From Microvirgula aerodenitrificans DSM 15089 (GTDB lineage: Bacteria > Pseudomonadota > Gammaproteobacteria > Burkholderiales > Aquaspirillaceae), in assembly GCF_000620105.1 (NCBI RefSeq), contig NZ_JHVK01000013.1:1-64000 (forward strand): 64,000 nt of DNA. The letters are read 5' to 3'. Every line of letters starts with the position of its first letter. Position 1 is the first letter of the stretch. The notes under the pieces were generated by a model. The model made no database searches and was not told the DNA's origin. It worked only from the letters and a program-made list of their open reading frames with translations. This document shows positions 45,624-56,698 of this stretch, piece by piece. Both the position numbers and the translations under genes were made by a program.

Positions 45624-46226
45624 TCACTTGCGCATGGCTTTTTCGGCCGGCGTCAGCGAGTCGATGAACGCCTGACGGGTGAAGATCCGTTCCGAGTATT
45701 TGAGGATCGGCGCGGCGGCGCGGCCAAGGTCGATGCCATAGCTTTCCAGACGCCACAGCAGCGGGGCCACGGCGACATCGATCATCGAGAAGTCGTCGCC
45801 GAGCATGAACTTCTGCTTGGCGAACACCGGCGCGATGGTGGTCAGGCCGTCGCGGATGCCTTCACGGGCCTTTTCGGCTTCGGATTTCTTCGGCGAGCCT
45901 TCCAGCGTCTTCACGTGGATGAACAGTTCCTGCTCGAAGCGATGCAGGAACAGGCGGGCACGGGCGCGCATGATCGGGTCGGCCGGCATCAGTTGCGGGT
46001 GCGGGAAGCGCTCGTCGATGTACTCGTTGATGATGTTCGACTCGTAGAGGATCAGGTCGCGTTCGACCAGCACCGGCACTTCGTTGTACGGGTTCATCAC
46101 CGCCAGGTCTTCAGGCTTGTTCAGCAGGTCGACTTCCTTGATTTCGAAGTCCATGCCCTTTTCGAACAACACGATGCGGCAACGATGGCTGAAAGGACAG
46201 GTGGTGCCGGAATAAAGCGTCATCAT
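45624..46226 (-). CDS. sspA: stringent starvation protein A
   Basis: A 200-residue GST-fold, RNA-polymerase-associated protein: TLYSGTTCPFSHRCRIVLFEKG (landmark CPFSHRC), NPYNEVPVLVERDLILYES and the exposed FPHPQLMP (PHP motif). It does not act as a GST. ATG at 46226 or 46223; GAGGATC lies upstream. sspAB next to petABC is common in betaproteobacteria. Confidence 0.94.
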   Translation of the reverse strand: MMTLYSGTTCPFSHRCRIVLFEKGMDFEIKEVDLLNKPEDLAVMNPYNEVPVLVERDLILYESNIINEYIDERFPHPQLMPADPIMRARARLFLHRFEQELFIHVKTLEGSPKKSEAEKAREGIRDGLTTIAPVFAKQKFMLGDDFSMIDVAVAPLLWRLESYGIDLGRAAAPILKYSERIFTRQAFIDSLTPAEKAMRK

Positions 46227-46334
46227 AAATACGGAGATCCTCTAGACGTCATGTGGGCCATACAGGCCTGGATGGCGGGAATTCTAGCACTCCGCTCTCC
46301 GGCACTGCCACCACAAGTCGTCAAACCCTTGATT

Positions 46335-46371
46335 TGAAAAACAAAACAGACGGGTCAAAAAACCCGTCTGT
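46335..46371 (-). terminator. terminator after petC
   Basis: On the minus strand ACAGACGGGT pairs with ACCCGTCTGT, then TTTGTTTTTC. A 10-bp stem with T-rich tail, 32 bases past the petC stop. Confidence 0.85.
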
Positions 46372-46403
46372 CATGAATTGCCGACTGTTACCGGAGAATG
46401 CCC

Positions 46404-47165
46404 TTAGTGGACGTCCTTCCAGTATTCCTTCTTCAGCAGGTAGGCCAGCGGCAGCATGACCAGCGCGAGGAACATCAGCACGACATAGCCGATCTGTTCA
46501 CGCTTGGTCTGGACCGGTTCGCTCATCCACACCAGGTAGTTGGTCAGGTCGGCCATGCGCTGGTCGAACTCGCGCGTATCGGCCTTGCCGTTTTCCAGCT
46601 TGGTCATGGAACCGGCCTTGACCAGGGCCAGCTTGTGCTCGTCCTTGCCGTCCTTGCCCTTGACCGTTTGCAGAACCTGGTCGCCCTGCCATTGCCACAG
46701 TGCATGCGGCATGCCGACCTTGTCGAACACCAGGTTGTTCCAGCCGGTCGGACGGGTGTCGTCACGGTAGAAACCACGCAGGTAGGCGTACAGGTAATCG
46801 GCGCCGCGCGAACGGGCGATGACCGACAGGTCCGGCGGCGCAGCGCCGAACCATTCCTTGGCGTCCTTGACCGGCATGGCGGCGTGCATCGTGTCGCCAA
46901 TCTTGTCGGTGGTGAACATCAGGTTGCTCTTGATCTGCTCTTCGGACAGGTTGATGTCCTGCAGGCGATTGAACCGCATCGCCTGTGCGCTGTGGCACGA
47001 CAGACAGTAGTTGGTGAAGATCTGCGCACCGCGTTGCAGGCTTTCCACATCGCGGACGTTGATCGGCGCCTTTTCGAGCTCCGGGCCTTCGCCGGCGGCC
47101 ATGACGGCCGTGGTCGGCAGGATGAAGGCCAGTGCGGCGATCAGGTGACGGAATTGCATTTTCAT
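46404..47165 (-). CDS. petC: cytochrome c1 of the bc1 complex
   Basis: A 253-residue cytochrome c1. Signal peptide to about residue 24, heme motif CLSCH near 58-62, the distal Met in the LVKAGSMTKLENG/WMSEPVQ region, and one C-terminal membrane helix (VLMFLALVMLPLAYLL). It passes electrons from the Rieske protein to cytochrome c in the periplasm. Start at 47165 has GAGGGGATAACG upstream. Confidence 0.94.
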   Translation of the reverse strand: MKMQFRHLIAALAFILPTTAVMAAGEGPELEKAPINVRDVESLQRGAQIFTNYCLSCHSAQAMRFNRLQDINLSEEQIKSNLMFTTDKIGDTMHAAMPVKDAKEWFGAAPPDLSVIARSRGADYLYAYLRGFYRDDTRPTGWNNLVFDKVGMPHALWQWQGDQVLQTVKGKDGKDEHKLALVKAGSMTKLENGKADTREFDQRMADLTNYLVWMSEPVQTKREQIGYVVLMFLALVMLPLAYLLKKEYWKDVH

Positions 47166-47179
47166 CGTTATCCCCTCGA

Positions 47180-48511
47180 TCAGACCAGTTTGGCGAACAG
47201 TGTCGCGCCGCCGATGGCCACCAGCCAGTACACCACGAACATCAGTTGGCGCTTGCCGTTGGTTTCCGTCACGCGGGACGGGACCGGCACCGAGCCGACA
47301 TCGTTCCGGGTGTAGAACGGCATGGCGAGGAAGAACATGAAGTACACGAACGACAGCACCTGCGAGATCACCGTGCGTTCGCTGGTTGCCGGCATCGCAC
47401 CGAGGATGCCCAGGCCGAAGAAGCTGATCAGGAACAGCACCAGCATGAACTTGAACTTCGGGCCACGGTAGCGGATCGACTTGATCGGCGAGCGGTCAAG
47501 CCACGGCAGGAAGGCGATCAGCACCACGGCGGCACCCATGCCGATCACACCCCAGACCTGGGTACCCAGGAAGGACGGGATCGCGCGGAGGATGGCGTAG
47601 AACGGCGTGAAGTACCAGACCGGCGCAATGTGCGGCGGCGTCTTCAGCGGATCGGCCGGATCGAAGTTCGGCATTTCCAGGAAGTAGCTGTTGTGCCCGA
47701 TCGGCAGCGTCGGCGCGAAGAACACGATGGCGCTGAACACGATCAGGAACACGACCACGCCGAGGATGTCCTTGACGGTGTAGTACGGGTGGAACGGGAT
47801 GCCGTCGAGCGGGATGTGCGTCTCCGGGTCCTTGTTCTTCTTGATTTCGACGCCGTCCGGGTTGTTCGAGCCGACTTCGTGCAGCGCGATCAGGTGGGCG
47901 ACCACCAGACCCAGCAGCACCAGCGGCACGGCAATCACGTGCAGGGCGAAGAAGCGGTTCAGCGTGGCGTCCGACACCACGTAGTCACCCCGGATCCAGA
48001 CCGACAGGTCCGGGCCGATCACCGGGATCGAACCGAACAGGTTCACGATCACCTGGGCGCCCCAGAACGACATCTGGCCCCACGGCAGCAGGTAGCCCAT
48101 GAAGGCTTCGGCCATCAGACAGAGGAAGATCAGGGTACCGAACACCCACACCAGTTCGCGCGGCTGCTTGTACGAGCCGTAGATCAGGCCACGGAACATG
48201 TGCAGATAGACCACGACGAAGAACATCGACGCGCCGGTCGAGTGCATGTAGCGGATGATCCAGCCGCCCGCCACGTCGCGCATGATGTATTCGACCGAGA
48301 AGAACGCGGTGGCCGCGTCCGGCTTGTAGTTCATGGTCAGGAAGATGCCGGTCAGGATCTGGATCACCAGAACCAGCATGGCCAACGACCCGAAGAAGTA
48401 CCAGAAGTTGAAGTTTTTCGGCGCGTAGTATTCGGAGACGTGCGCCTTCCAGGTCGACGTCAGCGGGAAGCGCGCGTCAATCCAATCCAGAACCGCTTGT
48501 TGCTTGCTCAT
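47180..48511 (-). CDS. petB: cytochrome b of the bc1 complex
   Basis: A 443-residue cytochrome b with eight or nine helices, paired heme His residues on helices B and D (for example YMHSTGASMFF and HVIAVPLVLLGLVVAH), and the PDPL/PEWY-type Qo segment (KTPPHIAPVWYFTPFYAI). It oxidises ubiquinol. Follows petA by 16 bases. Confidence 0.95.
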   Translation of the reverse strand: MSKQQAVLDWIDARFPLTSTWKAHVSEYYAPKNFNFWYFFGSLAMLVLVIQILTGIFLTMNYKPDAATAFFSVEYIMRDVAGGWIIRYMHSTGASMFFVVVYLHMFRGLIYGSYKQPRELVWVFGTLIFLCLMAEAFMGYLLPWGQMSFWGAQVIVNLFGSIPVIGPDLSVWIRGDYVVSDATLNRFFALHVIAVPLVLLGLVVAHLIALHEVGSNNPDGVEIKKNKDPETHIPLDGIPFHPYYTVKDILGVVVFLIVFSAIVFFAPTLPIGHNSYFLEMPNFDPADPLKTPPHIAPVWYFTPFYAILRAIPSFLGTQVWGVIGMGAAVVLIAFLPWLDRSPIKSIRYRGPKFKFMLVLFLISFFGLGILGAMPATSERTVISQVLSFVYFMFFLAMPFYTRNDVGSVPVPSRVTETNGKRQLMFVVYWLVAIGGATLFAKLV

Positions 48512-48527
48512 GTGTTTCGCCTCTTAT

Positions 48528-49112
48528 TTACTTGTCGTCGCCGATGAGAATCACCGCGTCGGAAAGATATTTATGTGGCGGAATTTCCAGATTGGTCGGG
48601 GCAGGCACGCCACTGAACACCCGGGCGGCGAGGTCGAACTTCGACCCGTGGCACGGACAGTAGAAGCCACCCAGCCACTCCGGACCGAGGTCGGCCGGCG
48701 CGAGGTCCGGACGGAAGGTCGGCGAACAGCCCAGGTGGGTACAGATACCCACGGCGACGAGCAGGTTCGGCTTGATCGAACGCGTGGCGTTCTTGCAGTA
48801 CTCGGGCTGCTGCGGCACCTCGGACTTCGGGTCGGCCAGCTTCGGATCGTTCTTCGGCAGACTCTTGATCTGCTCTTCCGTACGATTCATCACCCAGACA
48901 GGTTTGCCACGCCATTCGACGTTGATCTTCTGCCCTGCCTCCAGCTTGCTGATGTCGACCTCGACCGGCGCGCCTGCTGCCTTGGCACGTTCGGACGGGA
49001 AGAAGCTCAGCAGAAACGGCGTCGCAACGCCGATGGCGGCGACCCCGCCGGCTGCGGCGGTAGCTACCGTCAGGAAGCGGCGACGGCCGTTGTCCACTTG
49101 CGGCTCACTCAT
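48528..49112 (-). CDS. petA: Rieske iron-sulfur protein of the bc1 complex
   Basis: A 194-residue Rieske protein. Twin-arginine N terminus RRRFLTVATAAAGG, one anchor helix, and the two ligand boxes CTHLGCSP and CPCHGSKFD. The start at 49112 has GAGGATC upstream. First gene of petABC. Confidence 0.95.
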   Translation of the reverse strand: MSEPQVDNGRRRFLTVATAAAGGVAAIGVATPFLLSFFPSERAKAAGAPVEVDISKLEAGQKINVEWRGKPVWVMNRTEEQIKSLPKNDPKLADPKSEVPQQPEYCKNATRSIKPNLLVAVGICTHLGCSPTFRPDLAPADLGPEWLGGFYCPCHGSKFDLAARVFSGVPAPTNLEIPPHKYLSDAVILIGDDK

Positions 49113-49140
49113 TGTGTTGATCCTCAAACAAGATATGGAG

Positions 49141-49331
49141 CTTAAACTCAGACTGCTGACAAAGTTGGGGCTTGCCGCCCCGGCGGTACCGGCACAGGCC
49201 GGACTGATGAAAATCCCGCGGGTGGCGGCAGTCTGCCTGATTCATTCCGACGCCCTCCGCCCTCGGCGGCGCGAGGGGACCTCGCTGGCGCTCGCCGGTT
49301 TTCCAGGGCCGGGTTTGTCTGCAGGCTCTTA
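49141..49331 (-). repeat. diverged intergenic repeat, copy A
   Basis: The 363-base gap between petA and the Nif3-like gene (49113-49475) has no gene. Its minus strand matches the plus strand of 63011-63230. The best shared blocks are a GAGCG..AGCGAGGT segment (near 49275-49295), AATCAGGCAG-N-CTGCCG (near 49226-49244) and GCAGTCTGA at the end (near 49149-49157), in the same order. Copy A lacks the outer CTGTTGGTCAACAG found in copy B. Confidence 0.65.
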
Positions 49332-49475
49332 AACCCCGCGATTCTAACTGAATACCCGGATTGCTTAAAGCGGGCTTACAGTTTTTTGCCCTGCCCTTGA
49401 TCCAGGATGTCCTACAGTGACAGATGGCTGAAGGAGAAAGGCCGGCCGGGCGGCATCCGGTCGACCGTCTGCCTG

Positions 49476-50222
49476 TCAGACCGGATTGTCGATGTCGACG
49501 TAGCGGGCATTCAGCCCGTCCTGGCCGTGCAGCCAGCCGGCCAGCGCCTGCGCGCCAAAGCGCTCGGTCGCATGGTGGCCGGCGGCGATAAAGGCCACGC
49601 CGCTCTCGCGGGCCAGGTGGCAGCAGTATTCGGAAGCCTCGCCGGTCACGAACGCGTCGACCCCCAGCGCAATCGCCTCCTGGAAATAGCTCTGCGCGCC
49701 GCCGGTGCACCAGGCCAGCCGGCGCAGCGGCCGGTCGGCCTCGCCGATCAGCAGCGGCGTGCGGCCCAGCACCTGCCCGATACGCGCGCCAAACCCGGCC
49801 AGCGTCGCGCCGTCTGCATTGCGTCCGTACCACAGCAGGTTCTGTTCACCGGTCTGCCCGTCGGCCTCCAGGCCCAGCGCACGGCCCAGTCCGGCGTTGT
49901 TGCCCAGCTCGGCATGCGCATCGAGCGGCAGGTGGTAGGCGATCAGGCTGATGTCGTGCGTCAGCAGTGCCTTCAGCCGGGCCTGCTTGATGCCGACCAC
50001 GCGTGCGTCCTCGCCCTTCCAGAAATAACCATGGTGGACGAGCAGCGCATCGGCGCCATCGGCGATGGCGGCATCGATCAGCGCCTGACTGGCGGTCACG
50101 CCGGTGACGATGCGCCGCACTTCGCCGCGCCCCTCGACCTGCAGGCCGTTCGGTGCATAGTCCCTGAACCCGCCCGGCTGCAGCAGGGTATCGAGGCGGG
50201 AAACGAGATCGCTGAGCAGCAT
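49476..50222 (-). CDS. Nif3-like dinuclear metal centre protein
   Basis: A 248-residue Nif3/YbgI-family protein. Metal ligands: HHGYFWKG, YHLPLDAH and, near the end, GHHATERFG; the TGEASEYCCH segment lies before it. Members form hexamers; function is unclear, with proposed links to GTP cyclohydrolase and cell-wall processes. Start as annotated fits the family. Its promoter would lie in the 108 bases up to 50330. Confidence 0.9.
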   Translation of the reverse strand: MLLSDLVSRLDTLLQPGGFRDYAPNGLQVEGRGEVRRIVTGVTASQALIDAAIADGADALLVHHGYFWKGEDARVVGIKQARLKALLTHDISLIAYHLPLDAHAELGNNAGLGRALGLEADGQTGEQNLLWYGRNADGATLAGFGARIGQVLGRTPLLIGEADRPLRRLAWCTGGAQSYFQEAIALGVDAFVTGEASEYCCHLARESGVAFIAAGHHATERFGAQALAGWLHGQDGLNARYVDIDNPV

Positions 50223-50288
50223 GGCAGGCTCCGGGTCAGGGTAAGGAATGGCCGGATTGTGCCGTGCAACACCCGGCGGGCCAAGCGC

Positions 50289-50317
50289 AAAAAAGCCCGG
50301 CGCTGTTGTCGCCGGGC
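50289..50317 (-). terminator. terminator after ETF-QO
   Basis: Minus strand: GCCCGGCG pairs with CGCCGGGC around a 7-base loop, followed by TTTTTT. It lies 14 bases past the stop of the ETF-QO gene. Confidence 0.9.
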
Positions 50318-50330
50318 AATCCGTGGAGTG

Positions 50331-51965
<1,635 letters not shown>

Positions 51966-52022
51966 GCGCGACTCCTTCATGCTTTTCGGGTTTCGGCAAC
52001 TATTGCATGCTATCGGCAAATG

Positions 52023-52042
52023 AGTCAAACGAGCGTTTGACT
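52023..52042. promoter_or_regulatory. palindromic operator upstream of ETF-QO
   Basis: A perfect inverted repeat AGTCAAACG-AG-CGTTTGACT. On the minus strand the right arm supplies TTGACT, a candidate -35, with AATAG-containing sequence about 17 bases on, near 52000. It resembles TetR-family sites such as those of fatty-acid regulators (PsrA/FadR type). Repression by such a regulator is inferred; none is encoded in the window. Confidence 0.65.
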
Positions 52043-52064
52043 TTTTATTCAACCCGCTATGATA

Positions 52065-52086
52065 AAGCGGCCGGAGCCGGCCGCTT
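52065..52086 (-). terminator. hairpin after the CoA-transferase gene
   Basis: AAGCGGCCGG-AG-CCGGCCGCTT is a perfect 10-bp stem with a 2-base centre. On the minus strand it is followed by TATCAT, a weak T tract. It lies 31 bases past the stop of the CoA-transferase gene and probably ends its transcript. Confidence 0.6.
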
Positions 52087-52117
52087 ACACAAAAAATCGC
52101 ATAGCGAATGCGGCGTT

Positions 52118-53308
52118 TCAGATCACGCCCTGCGCCCGCAGCCTTGCCACCTCGTCCCCGGAATAGCCGAGTTCCGCCAGTACCTCACCGGTGTGCTCGC
52201 CCAGGGCCGGCGGCGCGCGATGATAAACCAGCGGCTCGACCTCCAGCCTGATCGGACTCACGACCTGCGGCACGGCCCGGCCATGACCGTCGACCAGATC
52301 GGCGCGCAGACCGCGCGCGACAATCTGCGGATCGGCAAAGGCCTCGTCGACGGTATTGATCGGTCCGCACGGCACGCCGGCCGCATCGAGTCGCGCCAGC
52401 CATTCATCGCGGCCACGGGTGGCGAACACTTCGGCCAGTTGCGGCACCAGCAGTTCGCGATGGGCGACCCGCTGCGGGTTGGTGGCGAAGCGGTCGTCCT
52501 GCGCCAGTGCCGGCAGCCCGACCTGCTCGGCGACGCGCGCAAACTGGCTGTCGTTGCCGCAGGCCAGGATGAAATGGCCGTCGCTGGCGGCAAAGACCTG
52601 GTAGGGCACGATATTGGCGTGACCATTGCCGAGTCGCGACGGGGTCTTGCCGCCGACCAGCCAGTTCATGTTGACGTTGGCCAGCATCGTCAGGGCGCAG
52701 TCGAACAGCGCCAGATCGATCCGCTCGCCGTGGCCGCTCTTTTCCCGCCCGTACAGCGCGGCGGTAATGGCACTGACCGCGTACATGCCGGTAAACAGGT
52801 CGGTCACCGCCACCCCGACCTTGTGCGGCTCGCCGTCGGCAGGGCCGGTGATGCTCATCAGCCCCGACATGCCCTGAACGATGTAGTCATAACCGGCATG
52901 CTGTGCATACGGCCCGGTCTGGCCGAAGCCGGTAATCGAGCAGTAGATCAGTCGCGGGTTCACCGTCTTCAGACTGTCGTAGTCGAGGCCGTACTTGCGC
53001 AGCCCGCCGACCTTGTAGTTTTCCAGCAGCACATCGGCTTCGGCCGCCAGACGCGCCACCAGCTCGCGGCCTTCCGGCCGGCTGATGTCGACCGTGACCG
53101 AGCGCTTGCCGCGATTGGCGGCCAGGAAATAGGCCGCCGTGCCGTCGTCGAGGTTGGGAGGGCCCCAGTGGCGGGTATCGTCCCCGCTGCCGGGACGTTC
53201 GATCTTGACCACATCGGCGCCGAGATCAGCCAGCGTCTGGCTGGCCCAGGGGCCGGCCAGCACGCGGGACAGATCGAGCACCCTGATGCCGGAAAGCGGA
53301 CCGGACAT
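52118..53308 (-). CDS. CaiB/BaiF family CoA-transferase, likely for glutarate
   Basis: A 396-residue class III CoA-transferase. Family segments: [30 protein letters not shown] (landmark [14 protein letters not shown]), [17 protein letters not shown], and the [18 protein letters not shown] (landmark GFGQTGPYA). It follows gcdH by 15 bases. A role as succinyl-CoA:glutarate CoA-transferase is inferred from that pairing, as in bacterial and human glutarate pathways. Confidence 0.85.
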   Translation of the reverse strand: MSGPLSGIRVLDLSRVLAGPWASQTLADLGADVVKIERPGSGDDTRHWGPPNLDDGTAAYFLAANRGKRSVTVDISRPEGRELVARLAAEADVLLENYKVGGLRKYGLDYDSLKTVNPRLIYCSITGFGQTGPYAQHAGYDYIVQGMSGLMSITGPADGEPHKVGVAVTDLFTGMYAVSAITAALYGREKSGHGERIDLALFDCALTMLANVNMNWLVGGKTPSRLGNGHANIVPYQVFAASDGHFILACGNDSQFARVAEQVGLPALAQDDRFATNPQRVAHRELLVPQLAEVFATRGRDEWLARLDAAGVPCGPINTVDEAFADPQIVARGLRADLVDGHGRAVPQVVSPIRLEVEPLVYHRAPPALGEHTGEVLAELGYSGDEVARLRAQGVI

Positions 53309-53323
53309 GTGAACTCCTTGCGC

Positions 53324-54511
53324 TCAGGAAAAGGCCTGGATGCCGGTCTGCGCGCGACCGAGAATCAGCGCGTGCACGTCGTGGGTGCCCTCGTAGGTGT
53401 TGACCGCCTCAAGGTTCAGCATGTGACGGATCACGCCGTATTCATCGCTGATGCCGTTGCCGCCATGCATGTCGCGCGCGACACGGGCAATGTCCAGCGC
53501 CTTGCCGCAGTTGTTGCGCTTGATCAGCGAGATCATTTCCGGCGCGGCGCGGCCTTCGTCCAGCAGCCGGCCGACCCGCAGCGCGGCCTGCAGCCCGAGG
53601 CTGATTTCGGTCTGCATATTGGCCAGCTTCAACTGGATCAACTGGTTGGCGGCCAGCGGGCGGCCGAACTGCTTGCGGTCCAGCGTGTACTGGCGGGCAG
53701 CATGCCAGCAGAACTCGGCAGCGCCCATCGCCCCCCAGGCGATGCCGAAGCGGGCCTTGTTCAGGCAGCCGAACGGCCCTTTCAGGCCCTTGACGTTCGG
53801 CAACAGCTGCGCATCCGCCACCTGGACCTCGTCCATGACGATTTCGCCGGTGATCGACGCACGAAGCGAGAACTTGCCTTCGATTTTCGGTGCCGACAGC
53901 CCCGGCATGCCCTTTTCGAGGATAAAGCCGCGGATCTCGCCGTCGTCGTCCTTGGCCCAGACCACGAACACGTCGGCGATCGGGCTGTTGGTGATCCACA
54001 TCTTGCTGCCCGACAGCAGATAGCCGCCGTCGACACGACGGGCACGGGTCTTCATCCCGGCCGGATCGGAGCCGGCGTCCGGCTCGGTCAGCCCGAAGCA
54101 GCCGACCCACTCGCCGCTGGCCAGCTTCGGCAGATAGCGGTCCTTCTGCTCGTCGGAACCGTAGGCCCAGATCGGATGCATGACCAGCGAGCTCTGCACG
54201 CTCATCGCCGAGCGGTAGCCGGAATCGACCCGTTCGACTTCGCGGGCGATCAGCCCGTAGGCCACGTGCGACAGGCCGGCGCAGCCGTAGCCGTCGATGG
54301 TGCAGCCCAGCAGGCCCAGTTCCCCCATCTCGCTCATGATTTCGCGGTCGAAGCGCTCGTCACGGAAGCCCTGGCGGACACGCGGCAGCAGCCGTTCCTG
54401 GCAGTAGTCGTGCGCGCTGTCGCGCACCATGCGTTCTTCTTCGGTCAGTTCTGCTTCCAGCAGCAGGGCGTCATCCCACTGGAACGGGGCCCGGTTTTGC
54501 GTTGCAGCCAT
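53324..54511 (-). CDS. gcdH: glutaryl-CoA dehydrogenase
   Basis: A 395-residue acyl-CoA dehydrogenase. FAD/substrate segments [16 protein letters not shown] and [15 protein letters not shown], and the catalytic Glu in [16 protein letters not shown] with the GcdH-type context. It oxidises and decarboxylates glutaryl-CoA to crotonyl-CoA, giving electrons to ETF. It is divergent from an IclR regulator. Confidence 0.93.
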   Translation of the reverse strand: MAATQNRAPFQWDDALLLEAELTEEERMVRDSAHDYCQERLLPRVRQGFRDERFDREIMSEMGELGLLGCTIDGYGCAGLSHVAYGLIAREVERVDSGYRSAMSVQSSLVMHPIWAYGSDEQKDRYLPKLASGEWVGCFGLTEPDAGSDPAGMKTRARRVDGGYLLSGSKMWITNSPIADVFVVWAKDDDGEIRGFILEKGMPGLSAPKIEGKFSLRASITGEIVMDEVQVADAQLLPNVKGLKGPFGCLNKARFGIAWGAMGAAEFCWHAARQYTLDRKQFGRPLAANQLIQLKLANMQTEISLGLQAALRVGRLLDEGRAAPEMISLIKRNNCGKALDIARVARDMHGGNGISDEYGVIRHMLNLEAVNTYEGTHDVHALILGRAQTGIQAFS

Positions 54512-54572
54512 GTGATTTACTCCTTTGCAGAGGATTTCGCCTGCCCCGGTGCGGGGCGTCCGACAAATTTAA

Positions 54573-54587
54573 TTCCGCCAGGCGGAA
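54573..54587. promoter_or_regulatory. palindromic operator between gcdH and the IclR gene
   Basis: TTCCGCC-A-GGCGGAA is a perfect inverted repeat in the 164-base divergent gap. Short, GC-centred palindromes with TTCC/GGAA ends are usual for IclR-family sites. Control of gcdH and of the regulator itself is inferred. Confidence 0.65.
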
Positions 54588-54675
54588 CTTTGTTCTAATA
54601 TGTGGAATCAAGATACCCTCGGCACCGGTGACTGTCAAAGCCCTTGCCCCGTCTTTCCCCCTTTTTTTGCCGACC

Positions 54676-55440
54676 ATGACCGATACCGACAAAGACCGAC
54701 TTTTCGTAACCGCGCTGGCGCGCGGCCTGGACGTGCTGTCCGCCTTCGACGGCACCGCCGCGCGCATGACCAATCTGCAACTGGCCAGCCGCACCGGTCT
54801 GCCGAAATCGACTGTGTCACGGCTGACCTACACCCTGACCCAGCTCGGCTATCTGAATGCGGTCGACAATGGCTATACCCTCGGTTTCCGCGTGCTGGCG
54901 CTGGCCGCCGCACAACTGAACCGCTTCGAGCTGCGCACGCTGGCCGCGCCACTGATGCGCGAGTTCGCCGACCGCCATCAGGTGTCGTGCAGCCTGGCAA
55001 CCGATGACGGGGTGGAGATGGTCTATCTGGAATGCACGCGCAGCAGCGCGCGGGTAACGGTGCAGTTGTCGGTTGGTTCGCATGTGCCGATGACCCGCAC
55101 CGCCATCGGCCGCGCCTGGCTGGCGGGGCTGGAGGCGGCCGAACGCGACCGGGTGTTTGCGCGGCTCGGGCAGCACTACGGCGAGGCATGGCCGGCCGAA
55201 GCGGCCCGCATCGAAACCGCCCTGGCCCAGTACCGCCAGCGCGGCTTTACCTCGTCCTATGGCGATTACGACGATGAGGTGGTGGCGGTCGGAGTGCCGA
55301 TCGCGCCGATGCTGCAGGGCCAGCCCAAGCTGGCGATCAACGCCAGCAGCCCGGCCTACCAGATCAGCCAGGAACGGATGGAGCAGGACATCGCCCCGGA
55401 TCTGGTCGCGCTGGCCGACCGCCTGTCCGGCCGCGCCTGA
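54676..55440 (+). CDS. IclR-family transcriptional regulator
   Basis: A 254-residue IclR-type regulator. N-terminal winged helix: ALARGLDVLSAFDGTAARMT and RTGLPKSTVSRLTYTL (landmark GLPKSTVSRL). C-terminal effector domain follows (VGSHVPMTRTAIGRAWLAGL, then GYTLGF before it). The start at 54676 matches the family; no Shine-Dalgarno is visible, and the frame is open 58 codons upstream. It is divergent from gcdH and probably senses glutarate or a related acid; that is inferred. Confidence 0.88.
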   Translation: MTDTDKDRLFVTALARGLDVLSAFDGTAARMTNLQLASRTGLPKSTVSRLTYTLTQLGYLNAVDNGYTLGFRVLALAAAQLNRFELRTLAAPLMREFADRHQVSCSLATDDGVEMVYLECTRSSARVTVQLSVGSHVPMTRTAIGRAWLAGLEAAERDRVFARLGQHYGEAWPAEAARIETALAQYRQRGFTSSYGDYDDEVVAVGVPIAPMLQGQPKLAINASSPAYQISQERMEQDIAPDLVALADRLSGRA

Positions 55441-55462
55441 TCCGGCACCGAACGACGGACGC

Positions 55463-55483
55463 AAAAAAACCGGGCAAGCCCGG
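55463..55483 (-). terminator. terminator after alr
   Basis: Minus strand: CCGGGC pairs with GCCCGG around two bases, followed by TTTTTTT. It lies 16 bases past the alr stop. The A-run on the plus strand means it works mainly for alr. Confidence 0.85.
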
Positions 55484-55499
55484 CTTCAGACAAGACTTA

Positions 55500-56582
55500 T
55501 TATTCGCCGACCACCACCACCGGCACGCGCGCGGCCAGCGCACACATGAGCTCATAGCCGATCGTGTCGGCGCCGGCGGCCACTTCGTCGATCGACAGGC
55601 CGTCGCCACCCCACAGCGTGACCTTGCTGCCGACGCCGGCCTGCGGCACCGGATCGAGATCGATGGTCAGCATGTCCATCGACACCCGGCCGACCAGCCG
55701 GGTACGGACGCCGTCGACCACGCACGGCGTGCCGGCACGGGCGATGCGCGGGTAGCCGTCGGCATAGCCGCAGGCGACAACACCTATGCGCATCGGCTGC
55801 GACGCGGTAAAGCGTGCACCATAGCCAACCCGGTCGCCCGGCTGCAGTTCCTGCACGCCGATGATTTCCGCTTCCAGCTTCATGGTCGGCGCCAGGCCGA
55901 GCTGTTCGGCCGACTGGTCGGCAAACGGGCTCGCGCCGTACAGCATGATGCCCGGGCGCACATACTCGCGCCGCGCCACGTCGTAGCGCAGTGTCGCGGC
56001 CGAGTTGGCCACGCAGCACGGCAGATCCAGTCTGGCATTGACGGCGTCGAAGCGCAGCAACTGCGGTTCGATGCCTTCGTCGTCATCGGCGGTGGCGAAG
56101 TGGGTCATCAGCCCGCGCACCCTGACCTGCGGCAGTTGTCGCAGCCGGGCCAGCACGTCGGCGGCCTGCTCCGGCCGGAAGCCGAGCCGGTTCATGCCGG
56201 TGTTGATCTTGATGAACACGTCCAGCGGCCGGCCACCGGCCGGCAGCGCGCGCAGCCAGTCGAGCTGGAAGGCGGAATGCACCGGCACCCACAGCCCGTT
56301 CGCCACGGCGACGTCGACTTCCTCTCGGTCGAAGCAGCCTTCCAGCAGCAGGATCGGCTGGGTGATGCCGGCCTCGCGCATTGCCAGCGCGTTCTCGATA
56401 TTGATCAGCCCGTAGCCGTCGGCCACCGGCGCGAGCGCCTGCGCGACACGCAAGTAGCCGTGTCCGTAGGCATCAGCCTTGATGACGGCGAAGGCAAAAC
56501 TGTTGGGGGCCAGACGTTTGGCAAGCAGGTAATTCTGACGGATGGCGGCGAGATCTATCGTCGCTTGAATCGGACGGGTCAT
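55500..56582 (-). CDS. alr: alanine racemase
   Basis: A 360-residue PLP racemase: PLP-Lys in AFAVIKADAYGHG near residue 34, the second-base Tyr in RVGYGARF, and the SMDMLTIDL segment. It makes D-alanine for peptidoglycan. The start at 56582 (MTRPIQATIDL) is 38 codons inside the longest frame. Confidence 0.94.
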   Translation of the reverse strand: MTRPIQATIDLAAIRQNYLLAKRLAPNSFAFAVIKADAYGHGYLRVAQALAPVADGYGLINIENALAMREAGITQPILLLEGCFDREEVDVAVANGLWVPVHSAFQLDWLRALPAGGRPLDVFIKINTGMNRLGFRPEQAADVLARLRQLPQVRVRGLMTHFATADDDEGIEPQLLRFDAVNARLDLPCCVANSAATLRYDVARREYVRPGIMLYGASPFADQSAEQLGLAPTMKLEAEIIGVQELQPGDRVGYGARFTASQPMRIGVVACGYADGYPRIARAGTPCVVDGVRTRLVGRVSMDMLTIDLDPVPQAGVGSKVTLWGGDGLSIDEVAAGADTIGYELMCALAARVPVVVVGE

Positions 56583-56698
56583 GATGTAGGGCAAATCTCG
56601 ATAAGCAGGGGGCAACACGCGGTGTGATAGTATCAACCATCTCCGCTGGAGCGGTGCTTTTTTAAACAAAACGTTTAATATTTCAACCAACGCCAAGC

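Noticed and set aside
49105-49833. Minus-strand frame running through repeat copy A into the Nif3-like gene
   Set aside because: It is in a different frame from the Nif3-like gene, and the match to short frames in copy B follows from DNA similarity of the repeat, not from a conserved protein.
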